A DNA stretch of 64,000 nt, from IMG/VR virus record IMGVR_UViG_3300042698_000029, positions 89,127 through 153,126 of that record; one strand, given 5' to 3'. The notes beneath the pieces are model-generated. The model ran no database searches. It saw only the letters and a list, made by a program, of their open reading frames with translations, and was not told where the DNA came from. This DNA comes from a virus. Shown piece by piece: positions 22,237 to 29,717 of this stretch (position 1 is its first letter; each line of letters begins with the position of its first letter). The translations under genes were made by a program, and so were the position numbers.

Positions 22237-22478
22237 GTCCGCTCCTTGTAGAAAGACGGGGGCTTCTTCGCAGCCGTTTCTGCCGCGCGGATTACCTGGT
22301 CCATGCGGTCGCGGCGGGTGGACCAGTAGGGGACTACGTCGTCCGGTTCGAACAGTTCGGCGAAGTATCCGACGGTCCCTTCCTGGGTGAAGATGCGCGC
22401 GATGGCCCCGTTGTCCATGAACTTGGGGATCCGGACGCCGAACGCCGTATCAATGTAAGTCCGCTTGATCTCCGCCAT
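22233..22478 (-). CDS. Hypothetical protein (81 aa)
   Basis: ATG follows GAGGAG. Small soluble alpha/beta protein with a basic C-terminus, no family recognised. It is in an operon with the 43-aa gene upstream and the 25-aa gene downstream, its stop overlapping the start of the latter. Confidence 0.62.
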   Translation of the reverse strand: MAEIKRTYIDTAFGVRIPKFMDNGAIARIFTQEGTVGYFAELFEPDDVVPYWSTRRDRMDQVIRAAETAAKKPPSFYKERT

Positions 22479-22489
22479 TACGTTCTCCT

Positions 22490-22621
22490 CTACTGCTGCG
22501 GCTGCTTCTGGGCAGCCAGCATCGCGGCTGCGGCCTGCACCTGAGCCTGGCGAACCAGGATGTCGGCCGCATTGGGGTCGCTGACCTGGACGGGGGACGA
22601 CTGCGGCTGCTGCTCGGACAT
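22490..22621 (-). CDS. Gln/Ala-rich micro-protein (43 aa)
   Basis: ATG at 22621 follows AAGGAG. It is a Gln/Ala-rich helix (LVRQAQVQAAAAMLAAQKQ). First gene of a three-gene operon, preceded by a terminator and a GTGA-N6-TCAC site. Confidence 0.58.
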   Translation of the reverse strand: MSEQQPQSSPVQVSDPNAADILVRQAQVQAAAAMLAAQKQPQQ

Positions 22622-22670
22622 GGGGAACACTCCTTGGGCTCGTATGGGGTGGCTTCCAGCTGATACGAGT

Positions 22671-22696
22671 CTGGCCCCTGTCGGGGACAGGGGCCA
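22671..22696. terminator. Terminator
   Basis: The stem ctggcccctgtc pairs with gacaggggccag. Confidence 0.65.
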
Positions 22697-22708
22697 GATC
22701 AGGAGGGT

Positions 22709-22722
22709 GTGAGGCTAGTCAC
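22709..22722. promoter_or_regulatory. GTGA-N6-TCAC site
   Basis: GTGAGGCTAGTCAC lies at the 3' end of the 31-aa reading frame and upstream of the 43-aa gene. Confidence 0.5.
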
Positions 22723-22814
22723 TCAGTAGCCGGACACGTCGGTCGGAATCCATCAGAGGCCGCCATCCCCCGCGACCGGGTCGGGACAGCAGGAAGCGGC
22801 TTCCTCTCGGTCAT
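22719..22814 (-). CDS. Possible micro-protein (31 aa)
   Basis: ATG at 22814 overlaps the stop of the 117-aa gene (ATGA) and has a GAAAGAG site. Composition is basic and low-complexity. Only the coupling supports it. Confidence 0.35.
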   Translation of the reverse strand: MTERKPLPAVPTRSRGMAASDGFRPTCPATE

Positions 22815-23164
22815 GGTTGCTCTTTCCGGATCAGTTCGAGGACCTTCTCCTGCGTCTCCAGGGTCAGCTCGTGGTTGATCCTCAAGTCGATACCGACTTC
22901 CCGCAGACCGGCGATCACGTCACCCCGGCGCTTGTTGACGGCGTACTGTTCCATGGAGAAAACCCGCAGGTTGCCCTCGTACCGGTACCTGCCCGTCCTC
23001 ATCGAGAACTCGTCCACGCGGGTGGACCCCACCCACTGAGCGGTGATGTACTCGCGGCCTCGTCTGATGACCGTCGCCTCCACCGTCTGGGTGTGGGTCT
23101 CCACCATGACGGGGTCCCCCACCTTCAGGTGGAAGAGGTCGCCGCGCGCTTCGTGCAGCAGCAT
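22811..23164 (-). CDS. Hypothetical beta-barrel-like protein (117 aa)
   Basis: The N-terminal half (LKVGDPVMVETHTQTVEATV, then WVGSTRVDEFSMRTGRY) looks like a small SH3/PIWI-type barrel. It shares the VDEF-x-x-RT core with the 102-aa protein at 24481, so the two are distant paralogues. The C-terminus is helical. The stop overlaps a possible 31-aa frame. Function unknown. Confidence 0.62.
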   Translation of the reverse strand: MLLHEARGDLFHLKVGDPVMVETHTQTVEATVIRRGREYITAQWVGSTRVDEFSMRTGRYRYEGNLRVFSMEQYAVNKRRGDVIAGLREVGIDLRINHELTLETQEKVLELIRKEQP

Positions 23165-23166
23165 GG

Positions 23167-23634
23167 TCAGCTCTTCTCCGTCAGAGTCCAGTACATGGTC
23201 CCGCCGTCGCCGGAGACCATCTGGAAGTCGGGCAGGCTCAGGGCGGCGTCCACGGCGGGGAAGAGGTGTTCCTCGTCAGCGTAGGCCCGGAGCATCTGAA
23301 AGGACATCCTCTTCTTGCCCTCCAGGTCTTCCGCGAGCTCGTCGTCCATGATCAGGCCGATCAGGTAGGCCCGGACCCTCTGGATCTCGTTCCAGTTGGT
23401 GGCTTGGACCTCGTTCCAGAGGGCTGCCGTGTTCTGTCCGGGGCTGGCGAGGGCTCCCCAGAAGTCCTCGGCCGGGGTCGGCTTGCGCAGCCGGGGGGTG
23501 ACGGGAGTGGCGAACCAGGGAACGCCGTCCTCGAAGTAGGCGACCGGGTAGACGACGCTGTCCCAGTCCTCCAGGGTGGTGAGGTTCTTCTTGGTGACGA
23601 ACATCCAGCCGGAGCCAGGCATGGGGTGGGACAT
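23167..23634 (-). CDS. Hypothetical protein (155 aa)
   Basis: A soluble, Trp-rich protein (GALASPGQNTAALWNEVQAT, NWNEIQRVRAYLIGLIMDD). It is packed between neighbours at 2-bp gaps, so it is one of four co-transcribed genes. No recognised domain. Confidence 0.62.
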   Translation of the reverse strand: MSHPMPGSGWMFVTKKNLTTLEDWDSVVYPVAYFEDGVPWFATPVTPRLRKPTPAEDFWGALASPGQNTAALWNEVQATNWNEIQRVRAYLIGLIMDDELAEDLEGKKRMSFQMLRAYADEEHLFPAVDAALSLPDFQMVSGDGGTMYWTLTEKS

Positions 23635-23636
23635 GG

Positions 23637-23864
23637 TCAGTTCTCCTCGAAATCGGTCTGTACGAAGGCGGTCTGAGCGGCGAGGTTCAGGGGCAGCTCC
23701 TTGGGCATCTCCCAGTCGGCCACCGGCTCGCCCTCTTCGGCGAGGCCCGGGTAAACGAGGACCTCGACGTACATGTAGCCCTTCTTGGTGCCCGGCTTGA
23801 AGACCTTCCTCCGGGTCCTTGCCACCACCATGTGGCCCTTGATGACTTCCTTGTGAACGGCCAT
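23637..23864 (-). CDS. Hypothetical protein (75 aa)
   Basis: ATG follows GGGGGAAAG. Basic N-terminal beta-rich half (KGHMVVARTRRKVFKPGTKK) and acidic C-terminus. First gene of the operon continuing to 22811; preceded by a TTCTTATCAGAACG motif, a terminator and a GTGA-N6-TCAC site. Confidence 0.62.
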   Translation of the reverse strand: MAVHKEVIKGHMVVARTRRKVFKPGTKKGYMYVEVLVYPGLAEEGEPVADWEMPKELPLNLAAQTAFVQTDFEEN

Positions 23865-23886
23865 CTTTCCCCCATCATCTTGCTTC

Positions 23887-23900
23887 GTTCTGATAAGAAC
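23887..23900. promoter_or_regulatory. TTCTTATCAGAA motif (variant of the CTTATC element)
   Basis: On the minus strand GTTCTTATCAGAAC sits between the terminator and the 75-aa gene, and CTTATC is followed after 15 bp by GATGGG. Confidence 0.4.
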
Positions 23901-23902
23901 CG

Positions 23903-23934
23903 TACCCCCTGACCTCGGCGGGAGGCAGGGGGTA
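23903..23934. terminator. Terminator
   Basis: The stem taccccct pairs with agggggta. Confidence 0.65.
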
Positions 23935-23939
23935 CGTAG

Positions 23940-23953
23940 GTGAGGTCCGTCAC
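23940..23953. promoter_or_regulatory. GTGA-N6-TCAC site
   Basis: GTGAGGTCCGTCAC lies between the stop of the 141-aa gene and the terminator, upstream of the 75-aa gene. Confidence 0.5.
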
Positions 23954-23963
23954 TTCAGGTTCG

Positions 23964-24389
23964 TCAGGTTGCGTCCCACACAGCCTGACCTCGGGTGCGG
24001 TACGGCTCGATGTCGAGCGCGCGGTCGAACTCAGCCTTGCGGCCTCGGGTGTTCACGGTCTTGACCGCCTTGAGAGCCGCGTCGCGTTCCCGGGCACGCG
24101 CGGCACCCTGGAATTCCTTGGCTGTAGCCCGGATGCCCTTGATGGACCGCGCGAGGCCCCGACCGTAGGTGTAGGTCATCTTCTCGCGGATCACGCGTTC
24201 TGCGCGCGGGCGCCTTCCCTCAGTCTCAGCCCGGCGCAGTTCACCGTTCTCGTAGCGCAGGCCGTACAGGGTGTGCCATTCCACGGCTCCACGCTTGCGG
24301 CGCCAGGGACGCTGGTGGCTATCGGCGCTGATGTAGTGGACGTAGCCGTCGGTCTTCTTGTAGGGCCGGTGGCCCAGGGAGCGGGACAT
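23964..24389 (-). CDS. Basic hypothetical protein (141 aa)
   Basis: ATG at 24389 follows GGAGG. The protein is strongly basic throughout (HQRPWRRKRGAVEWHTLYG, RRAETEGRRPRAERVIREK), suggesting nucleic-acid binding. It is preceded by a palindrome and a 7-codon frame with a perfect ribosome site (24412-24435), possibly a leader-peptide control. No family recognised. Confidence 0.62.
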   Translation of the reverse strand: MSRSLGHRPYKKTDGYVHYISADSHQRPWRRKRGAVEWHTLYGLRYENGELRRAETEGRRPRAERVIREKMTYTYGRGLARSIKGIRATAKEFQGAARARERDAALKAVKTVNTRGRKAEFDRALDIEPYRTRGQAVWDAT

Positions 24390-24411
24390 GGTGTCCTCCG
24401 TAGGTAGGTAC

Positions 24412-24435
24412 CTACGGCTCTCCACTGGTGTGCAT
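24412..24435 (-). CDS. Seven-codon ORF (MHTSGEP), possible leader peptide
   Basis: A ten-base match to the 16S anti-SD (AAGGAGGTGA, complement 24441-24450) precedes ATG CAC ACC AGT GGA GAG CCG TAG. The stop runs into the inverted repeat GTAGGTACCTAC, after which comes the ribosome site of the 141-aa gene. This looks like translational or attenuation control. Confidence 0.4.
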   Translation of the reverse strand: MHTSGEP

Positions 24436-24480
24436 GGCCTTCACCTCCTTCCCTCGCGAGCCAGATGGGAGACTACCGGG

Positions 24481-24789
24481 TTACTTCTCGTCGCTCCACG
24501 GACCGGCCATGGGGATCTCCGGGTGCGGGGAGAAAGGCTCGTCGCGCAGCTGGAACCACGCCTGGAGGGTGGTGCCGTTGCTGCGCCGGGTACGGATGGT
24601 GAACTCGTCCACGCTCACAGTCCCGTCGGCCTTTTCCCACATGATCTGGGCCTCGATGGAGTTCTTCTCCATGACCTCACCGGGAGAGCCTCCGGTACCG
24701 TCCCCCTTCCAGTTCTCCACGGTGTAGACCGTCACCTTGGTACCGGATTCGATGCGGCGCTTAGGCTTGTTCTTTCCGAAAAGCTTCAC
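24481..24789 (-). CDS. Hypothetical beta-barrel-like protein (102 aa)
   Basis: GTG at 24789 follows AGGAG. A basic start (KLFGKNKPKRR) leads to a beta-rich body with SVDEFTIRTRRSNG, shared with the 117-aa protein at 22811. It may bind nucleic acid. First gene of a leftward unit ending near 23964. Confidence 0.62.
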   Translation of the reverse strand: MKLFGKNKPKRRIESGTKVTVYTVENWKGDGTGGSPGEVMEKNSIEAQIMWEKADGTVSVDEFTIRTRRSNGTTLQAWFQLRDEPFSPHPEIPMAGPWSDEK

Positions 24790-24829
24790 AACAACTCCTG
24801 TTAGAAGAAGGGTAGTTGGACAAGAAAAA

Positions 24830-24860
24830 GGCTACCTCCGCCCCACTAGCGGAGGTAGCC
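24830..24860. terminator. Terminator
   Basis: The stem ggctacctccg pairs with cggaggtagcc and is followed by T-rich DNA on the minus strand. Confidence 0.7.
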
Positions 24861-24881
24861 CAAACGACCGTGACGCTCGTC

Positions 24882-25097
24882 TCAGCCGGTGGAGACGCGG
24901 ATGTCGCAGACGTGTATCTCCCCCTCCTCGACCTGGAACCAGATCTGCACCGGTCCTGCCTGGTCGCGCAGGTACCCGACCCGGTGGGGTTCGGGGAGCT
25001 GGACTGCCCTCTCCCACGCGCGCACCTCTTCTTCATGGGCCGGTATGAGTCTTTCCCGGTCGGCTTCCGCCGCCGGGTGGTAGACGATCTTGAGCAT
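24882..25097 (-). CDS. RelE/ParE-fold small protein (71 aa)
   Basis: ATG follows AAGGAG. The start IVYHPAAEADRERLIPAHEE and end VQIWFQVEEGEIHVCDIRV match the short RelE/ParE plasmid-stabilisation layout. No antitoxin gene is adjacent, although the 169-aa gene lies 18 bp upstream. The toxin role is inferred. Confidence 0.55.
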   Translation of the reverse strand: MLKIVYHPAAEADRERLIPAHEEEVRAWERAVQLPEPHRVGYLRDQAGPVQIWFQVEEGEIHVCDIRVSTG

Positions 25098-25115
25098 AGT
25101 GATCTCCTTGTTGTT

Positions 25116-25625
25116 TCAGGCTTCTTCCAGAGGCCTGGCTTCTCTTCCGTGGCGGAACCCGGCCCGGCTGGCGATGCCGCTGAACTCGAACCGCTTGCCA
25201 AGGCATCCGGTGTCCAGGACCCCGAGGACCATGGTGGCGGGCACCTGGTCGCCCTCGGAGGTGACGATCTGCAACCAGTCTTTTTCCTCCCCCGACTGGT
25301 ACTTCACGACCGTTCCCTCCGTCTTCCAGGGGCCGGGCTGGGCGGGGTGTTCGTTGCGTACTCGATACAGACGCGTGACCTTGGTCACTCGATTGGCAAA
25401 GAACACGCCGTTCTTGGTCTTGCCAGAGATCGTCACCTGCGTCCCTTCGGACACATGCTCCAGCCCAGTGCACCGGGGTCCGATGCCCTCCGGATGGAAG
25501 CCGATGACCTTGATGCTGCCCTTGTTCACCCCCTTGTTCAAGGTGAACCAGGCAAATCTCCGCCCCGAGGTTGCGGTCTTCTCCCCGTGCTGGAGGATCA
25601 CACCGGTGAGCTCTTCCTTCTGCAC
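25116..25625 (-). CDS. Hypothetical protein, OB-fold-like (169 aa)
   Basis: The segment EGTQVTISGKTKNGVFFANR followed by VTKVTRLYRV has the strand spacing of an OB-fold, so single-strand nucleic-acid binding is possible. GTG at 25625 has no ribosome site; a TAGGAT box ends 6 bp before it, so the transcript is probably leaderless. A GTGA-N6-TCAC site (25375-25388) lies inside the gene. It is co-directional with the RelE-fold gene downstream. Confidence 0.6.
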   Translation of the reverse strand: MQKEELTGVILQHGEKTATSGRRFAWFTLNKGVNKGSIKVIGFHPEGIGPRCTGLEHVSEGTQVTISGKTKNGVFFANRVTKVTRLYRVRNEHPAQPGPWKTEGTVVKYQSGEEKDWLQIVTSEGDQVPATMVLGVLDTGCLGKRFEFSGIASRAGFRHGREARPLEEA

Positions 25626-25631
25626 AGTCCT

Positions 25632-25637
25632 ATCCTA
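25632..25637 (-). promoter_or_regulatory. -10 box of a leaderless promoter
   Basis: TAGGAT (Streptomyces TAGRAT consensus) lies 6 bp upstream of the GTG at 25625 on the minus strand. CTTATC is 16 bp upstream of the box at -35-like spacing. Confidence 0.5.
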
Positions 25638-25673
25638 ATCCTTGACGTGTATCGGATAAGGGAGATTGAATGA

Positions 25674-25709
25674 GACGAAGCCCCCGGTGCTCAGGTCCGG
25701 GGGCTTCGT
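25674..25709. terminator. Terminator
   Basis: The stem acgaagcccccgg pairs with ccgggggcttcgt. Confidence 0.7.
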
Positions 25710-25724
25710 AGGTGTCAGGCCTTT

Positions 25725-26069
25725 TCAATCATCCGTCTTCTCTCCCTCCTCTTGCGGACCGGCACGGCGGCCGAGCTCCTTCAGAAAGATCAGCAACCCC
25801 TCCAGACGTTCGGCCTGTTCCACGGTGAGACCCTTGTCGAAGGCCGCCTCGAAGTAGGCCAGACGCCCGGCCGTCTCTAGTACACGCCGCAGGGCGCGCA
25901 CTGCGGGGTCCGTGCCGGTGCGGAGCATCACCATGGCTGTCCTCGTCGGATCCTCCGTGACCTTGTTCAGGTCCATGGGGAACTCTTCCAGCGCCGTCAG
26001 CGCGTCCGGCTTGATTCCACCGTGACCCGTGCCGCTCTTGCGGGGCTTGCTGACCTTCTCACGCCCCAT
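25725..26069 (-). CDS. Hypothetical helical protein (114 aa)
   Basis: ATG at 26069 follows AGGGGG and overlaps the previous stop (TGATG). A basic N-terminal tail (KVSKPRKSGTGHGG) precedes helices ending in an acidic tail. No family recognised. Confidence 0.6.
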   Translation of the reverse strand: MGREKVSKPRKSGTGHGGIKPDALTALEEFPMDLNKVTEDPTRTAMVMLRTGTDPAVRALRRVLETAGRLAYFEAAFDKGLTVEQAERLEGLLIFLKELGRRAGPQEEGEKTDD

Positions 26070-26368
26070 CACAGCCCCCTGGTGACGCGTCCCCACGCCT
26101 CATCGCCGTGGACCTTGCGGCCGATGTAGTCGGCGTACGCGACGGCCATGTCCTCTGCGTCCTCCTTCGCGCCCTCGACGTCCGCACACATTGCGCCGCA
26201 CGTCGGAATGTCGGGGGCCGCGCCGAAGAGCTCCGACCGGAAGTAGTATCCCGATTCTGCGTCAGGGCCCTTTCCCCGGGAACTCTCCCAGTTGATCGCG
26301 CCGACAGGGATCTTCCCCAGGAACGCGTACTCGGTTCCGAACTTGCTCCGCTGCCAGGTAAGCGCCAT
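26069..26368 (-). CDS. Hypothetical protein (99 aa)
   Basis: A compact alpha/beta protein (MALTWQRSKFGTEYAFLGKI) with Cys residues at PTCGAMC. The CTTATC element and GACAAG lie immediately before the ATG, overlapping the ribosome-site region. It is divergent from the glycosyltransferase operon and coupled to the 114-aa gene. Confidence 0.6.
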   Translation of the reverse strand: MALTWQRSKFGTEYAFLGKIPVGAINWESSRGKGPDAESGYYFRSELFGAAPDIPTCGAMCADVEGAKEDAEDMAVAYADYIGRKVHGDEAWGRVTRGL

Positions 26369-26435
26369 GGCTTGTCCCCTCTCCTCCTGTTGATAAGAGA
26401 AGTATGGCACCGGGCCGGGGGTGTCGGTGCAGTTC

Positions 26436-26449
26436 GTGACCGGGCTCAC
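26436..26449. promoter_or_regulatory. GTGA-N6-TCAC site in the divergent region before the glycosylation operon
   Basis: GTGACCGGGCTCAC lies 17 bp upstream of the first glycosyltransferase start and 68 bp upstream of the divergent gene. Confidence 0.5.
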
Positions 26450-26465
26450 AGACCACCATGACGGC

Positions 26466-27326
26466 ATGAGAGAGATCGTCATCGTTCCTGCCTGGCGGCG
26501 CCCGGACTTCCTCACTGCGTGCCTGTCGCGGCTCGATCTGTCGGACGACGGGGAGAGACGGTATTTGATCTCCCTGGACCGCGACCACACGGCTCCCGTG
26601 AGAGAGGCGGCCGACAGCTTCCTGGGCATCCTCGGCACCGCGCGGGTGAGGATCGTCTCGCGGGAGCACAACTACGACGAGAGCAACAGCTACAACACTC
26701 TCAAGGCGTATGAGGACGCGGTGGAGTGGGGGGCTGATCTGGTCTACCTGGTGGAGGACGACGTCTTCACCGGCCTGGACTTCTTCACGGCCCACCAGCA
26801 GGCCCACGATCTGCTGCCCGACGTCTTTGCGGTGGGCGGCTGCAACTTCTTCCCCGGCGGGGACCCGGCGGCACTCAGCTTGCGCTACCCGTACCACTCT
26901 CTGGGGATCTCTTTCCGGCCAGATGTCCTGAAAAACTACGTTCTGCCCCACGCCACCGTTGCCTACTTCACGAACCGGTCCAGGTACTGCGAAGAACGCT
27001 TCGGCAGCAAGGGCCACTGGGACCAGGACGGGCTGATCGAAGCGGTCCGGCGGACCACCGGCCTGCCCTTCGCCGTGATGGATGCCCCGCGCGCCTACCA
27101 CGCCGGGTATACGGGGTACAGCCGGGTCGGTACTCACTTCCTCAAGCCCGAGGAGACCTGCCGCCACCACATCGTGGAGGCCGCCGCCAAACTCCTCCGC
27201 ATGACCTCCGACGAGCTCAATGAGCGAGCGCTGTTCGACAAGGATCATCAAACGGTTGAGTTGAACGCGCCGCGACCCCCTATCACCATGGTCCAGGACG
27301 GCCCTGTCGTTACACTCCGCCAGTGA
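26466..27326 (+). CDS. GT-A-fold glycosyltransferase-like protein 1 (286 aa)
   Basis: The start EIVIVPAWRRPDFLTACLSR is the nucleotide-sugar strand and helix of a family-2-like GT-A enzyme; VEDDVF (about residues 95-100) supplies the DxD-type metal motif. A YHAGYTGY signature near residue 220 is shared with two paralogues in the operon. The sugar and acceptor are unknown. The ATG lacks a good ribosome site, and an earlier start would cross the operator. First gene of the overlapping plus-strand operon. Confidence 0.75.
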   Translation: MREIVIVPAWRRPDFLTACLSRLDLSDDGERRYLISLDRDHTAPVREAADSFLGILGTARVRIVSREHNYDESNSYNTLKAYEDAVEWGADLVYLVEDDVFTGLDFFTAHQQAHDLLPDVFAVGGCNFFPGGDPAALSLRYPYHSLGISFRPDVLKNYVLPHATVAYFTNRSRYCEERFGSKGHWDQDGLIEAVRRTTGLPFAVMDAPRAYHAGYTGYSRVGTHFLKPEETCRHHIVEAAAKLLRMTSDELNERALFDKDHQTVELNAPRPPITMVQDGPVVTLRQ

Positions 27327-28252
27327 GCATCATCACCCTGGTCAGCAAGGACAACGGGGTCGGTCTCAGCGCGGACATGGTCCTCCTGGAGAAGTTCTTC
27401 GCAGGAGAAGGCCACACTGTACGCCGGGCCGACTGGGAAGCCCCGTTCATCGAACCGTGCGATCTGATCGTCTTCCTGGAACTGTTCGGATCCCAGCTCC
27501 TGCCCTATGCCCGCCGGTCTGTCTTCGTGCCCAACCTGGAGTGGATGATTCCCACCTGGATCCCCGAACTACGGGGCGTCACCCAGATGTGGGCCAAGTC
27601 GATCGCCGCGTACAAGGTCTTGCGGGGCCTGCGCATGCCTGCCGAATACACCGGCTTCCTCACGCGCGACCGGTACGACCGAACGGTAGAACGGACCAAC
27701 ACCTGCCTACACCTCAAAGGCAGGTCCAGCGCCAAGAACACCGACGCCGTGATCGAGGCCTGGCAGCGGTTCGGGACCTACTTGCCCCCTCTGACGATCA
27801 TCGCCAACGACCCCATCAATCACAGCCTGCCGGACAACGTCACCGTCCTCGGCCGACTCAGCGACGCCGAGGTCAGCCACCACCTGAACACCCACCGCAT
27901 CCACGTCTGCCCTTCCAGGGTCGAAGGATGGGGGCACTACATCACGGAGGCCCTGACCTGCCGGGGCATCGTGGTCACCACCAGTGAATCGCCCATGGTC
28001 GAACATGTCACCCCGCAGTGGGGCTTCATCGTGGAGCCTTACGGCGTACAGCTCCTGCCGGGCACGTTCGTCAACGAAGTGGGCATCAGCGCGGAGAAGC
28101 TCGCCGCCTGTGTCATGGAGGCCGCGATCCTGTCCCCGGAACGGACGACGGAGATGGGCCGCATGGCCCGCTCCCACGCCCTGCGCCGCAACGGTGAGTT
28201 CTCCGCCACGGTCCGCACCCTGCTGGGCGACCTGCTGAAGGAGGACACGTGA
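27323..28252 (+). CDS. GT-B-fold glycosyltransferase (GT4-like, 309 aa)
   Basis: The C-terminal half has CPSRVEGWGHYITEAL (about residues 195-210), the E-x7-E-type sugar-nucleotide signature of GT4 enzymes, followed by the expected helices. The N-terminal half begins with a Rossmann-like strand. GTG overlaps the previous stop (GTGA), as for most genes here. It is the only GT-B enzyme among five transferases, so it probably adds a different linkage. Confidence 0.82.
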   Translation: MSIITLVSKDNGVGLSADMVLLEKFFAGEGHTVRRADWEAPFIEPCDLIVFLELFGSQLLPYARRSVFVPNLEWMIPTWIPELRGVTQMWAKSIAAYKVLRGLRMPAEYTGFLTRDRYDRTVERTNTCLHLKGRSSAKNTDAVIEAWQRFGTYLPPLTIIANDPINHSLPDNVTVLGRLSDAEVSHHLNTHRIHVCPSRVEGWGHYITEALTCRGIVVTTSESPMVEHVTPQWGFIVEPYGVQLLPGTFVNEVGISAEKLAACVMEAAILSPERTTEMGRMARSHALRRNGEFSATVRTLLGDLLKEDT

Positions 28253-29163
28253 AGCACCTGGTCAACGTCATCGCCTGGCGCAGGCCGGACTTCTTCGCCG
28301 CCACCCTCGAACGTCTGCGCATGGCCGACCGGCCGGACGTGCGCTACCGGATCTGCATCGACCACGAACCCGATTACTACGTTCCGCCCCTGGCCCAGAC
28401 CTTCCGCTTCGACCTCGGAACGGACCGCGTCGACCTCATCTACCGAGGCTGGTGCAAGAACCAGGGCCCGACTCGGAACATCGTGGCCGCCCTGCACGAG
28501 AGTCTCCTGCGCGAGCCGGACGACGACACCCTGATCCACTGGATCGAAGACGACATCTTCGTCCACCGGGAGTACTTCCTGTTCCACGAAAGCGCTCACG
28601 AACTCGTGCCGGACGCCTTCTCCGTAACGGCTTGCAACCCCAATGGCTTCCCCCGTACCCACCCGGACCTGTTCCACAAGGTCTCATGGTGGCCTGGCAG
28701 TCCCACCGTCGGGGTGAGCTTCCGCCCGGACACGGTGCGCCTGATCACGAGCCTGCTTCCGGTGTCCTACATGGACGACCCGGTCGGCCACCTCCGCCGG
28801 ACCTTCCCCCACCATGGATGCCCGCCGGACCAGTGGTCAGGAATCGACGGAGCCCTCGGCAGGGTTATGGCCACCACCGACCGACGGCCGATCTACCCCT
28901 TCGTGGGCCGGGCCTATCACGCGGGCTTCGTCGGGGCACCGTGCGAGAACGAGGCCTGCAACAACGAGAACACCCGGGACGGCATCAACAACGGGCCGCA
29001 CCGCCACGGAACCCCGGTACCCGGGCAGACCCTCCAGGAGCGGCGCGACTACCTGCTGTCCCTGGACGCCGACGGGCTCAACAGCCACGCCACCACCATC
29101 GGGGACCACGTCTGGTACGACCTCGACATTTCCTACGGTCCTGCTCTGGAGCTGACGACGTGA
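28249..29163 (+). CDS. GT-A-fold glycosyltransferase-like protein 2 (304 aa)
   Basis: A paralogue of protein 1: VNVIAWRRPDFFAATLERL at the N-terminus, WIEDDIF for the metal motif and RAYHAGFVGAPC near residue 222. GTG overlaps the previous stop. Asn-rich loops after residue 225 (NEACNNENTRD) differ from the paralogues and may change acceptor choice. Confidence 0.76.
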   Translation: MKHLVNVIAWRRPDFFAATLERLRMADRPDVRYRICIDHEPDYYVPPLAQTFRFDLGTDRVDLIYRGWCKNQGPTRNIVAALHESLLREPDDDTLIHWIEDDIFVHREYFLFHESAHELVPDAFSVTACNPNGFPRTHPDLFHKVSWWPGSPTVGVSFRPDTVRLITSLLPVSYMDDPVGHLRRTFPHHGCPPDQWSGIDGALGRVMATTDRRPIYPFVGRAYHAGFVGAPCENEACNNENTRDGINNGPHRHGTPVPGQTLQERRDYLLSLDADGLNSHATTIGDHVWYDLDISYGPALELTT

Positions 29164-29717
29164 CAACCATGCATCAACTGATTTCCGACTCCCTGGCAGA
29201 GCTGCGCCGCCGCACCGGCTGGGGCCCCCTCCACATTCTGGAGACCGGCACCATCCGTAACTCTGACGAGGAATACCGCACCGGCGACGGATGGTCCACG
29301 CTGGCTTTTGCCGAGGACATCGCCGTCCACGGAGGGACACTGACCTCCGTGGACCTTGACACCACCCACGCGGAGAAAGTTCTCGAAGACCAGGGCCAGA
29401 TGGAGCAGGTCAACCTGCTCACCGGCTACAGCATCGACGTGCTGGGGCGGATGCTGGCCAAGAAGCAGCGCTATGACGTGATCTTCCTCGACTCGGACAA
29501 CGACTCCCAGCTGATCCTGCACGAACTGATGCTGGCCCGCCTCATGGCCCGGAGGGGAGCGCTCCTCATGCTGGACGACATCGACCTGGAAGGCCGGTCC
29601 GACGCCGTGAAGGGCCTCAGGGCCATCCCGTACCTGGAGGCGGCCGGGATCGAGTACAAGATCCTGACCCGCGACGGGGGCACCCACCGCACCGGCTTCT
29701 GCGTGGCGTGGCTGTGA
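29160..29717 (+). CDS. Class I SAM-dependent methyltransferase-like protein (185 aa)
   Basis: The strand ILETGTIRN supplies a degenerate motif I for SAM binding, with TSVDLD as the acidic ribose-binding strand and IFLDSDND plus LMLDDID downstream. GTG at 29160 overlaps the previous stop. It sits among glycosyltransferases and would methylate a sugar or its precursor (inference). Confidence 0.72.
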   Translation: MTTMHQLISDSLAELRRRTGWGPLHILETGTIRNSDEEYRTGDGWSTLAFAEDIAVHGGTLTSVDLDTTHAEKVLEDQGQMEQVNLLTGYSIDVLGRMLAKKQRYDVIFLDSDNDSQLILHELMLARLMARRGALLMLDDIDLEGRSDAVKGLRAIPYLEAAGIEYKILTRDGGTHRTGFCVAWL

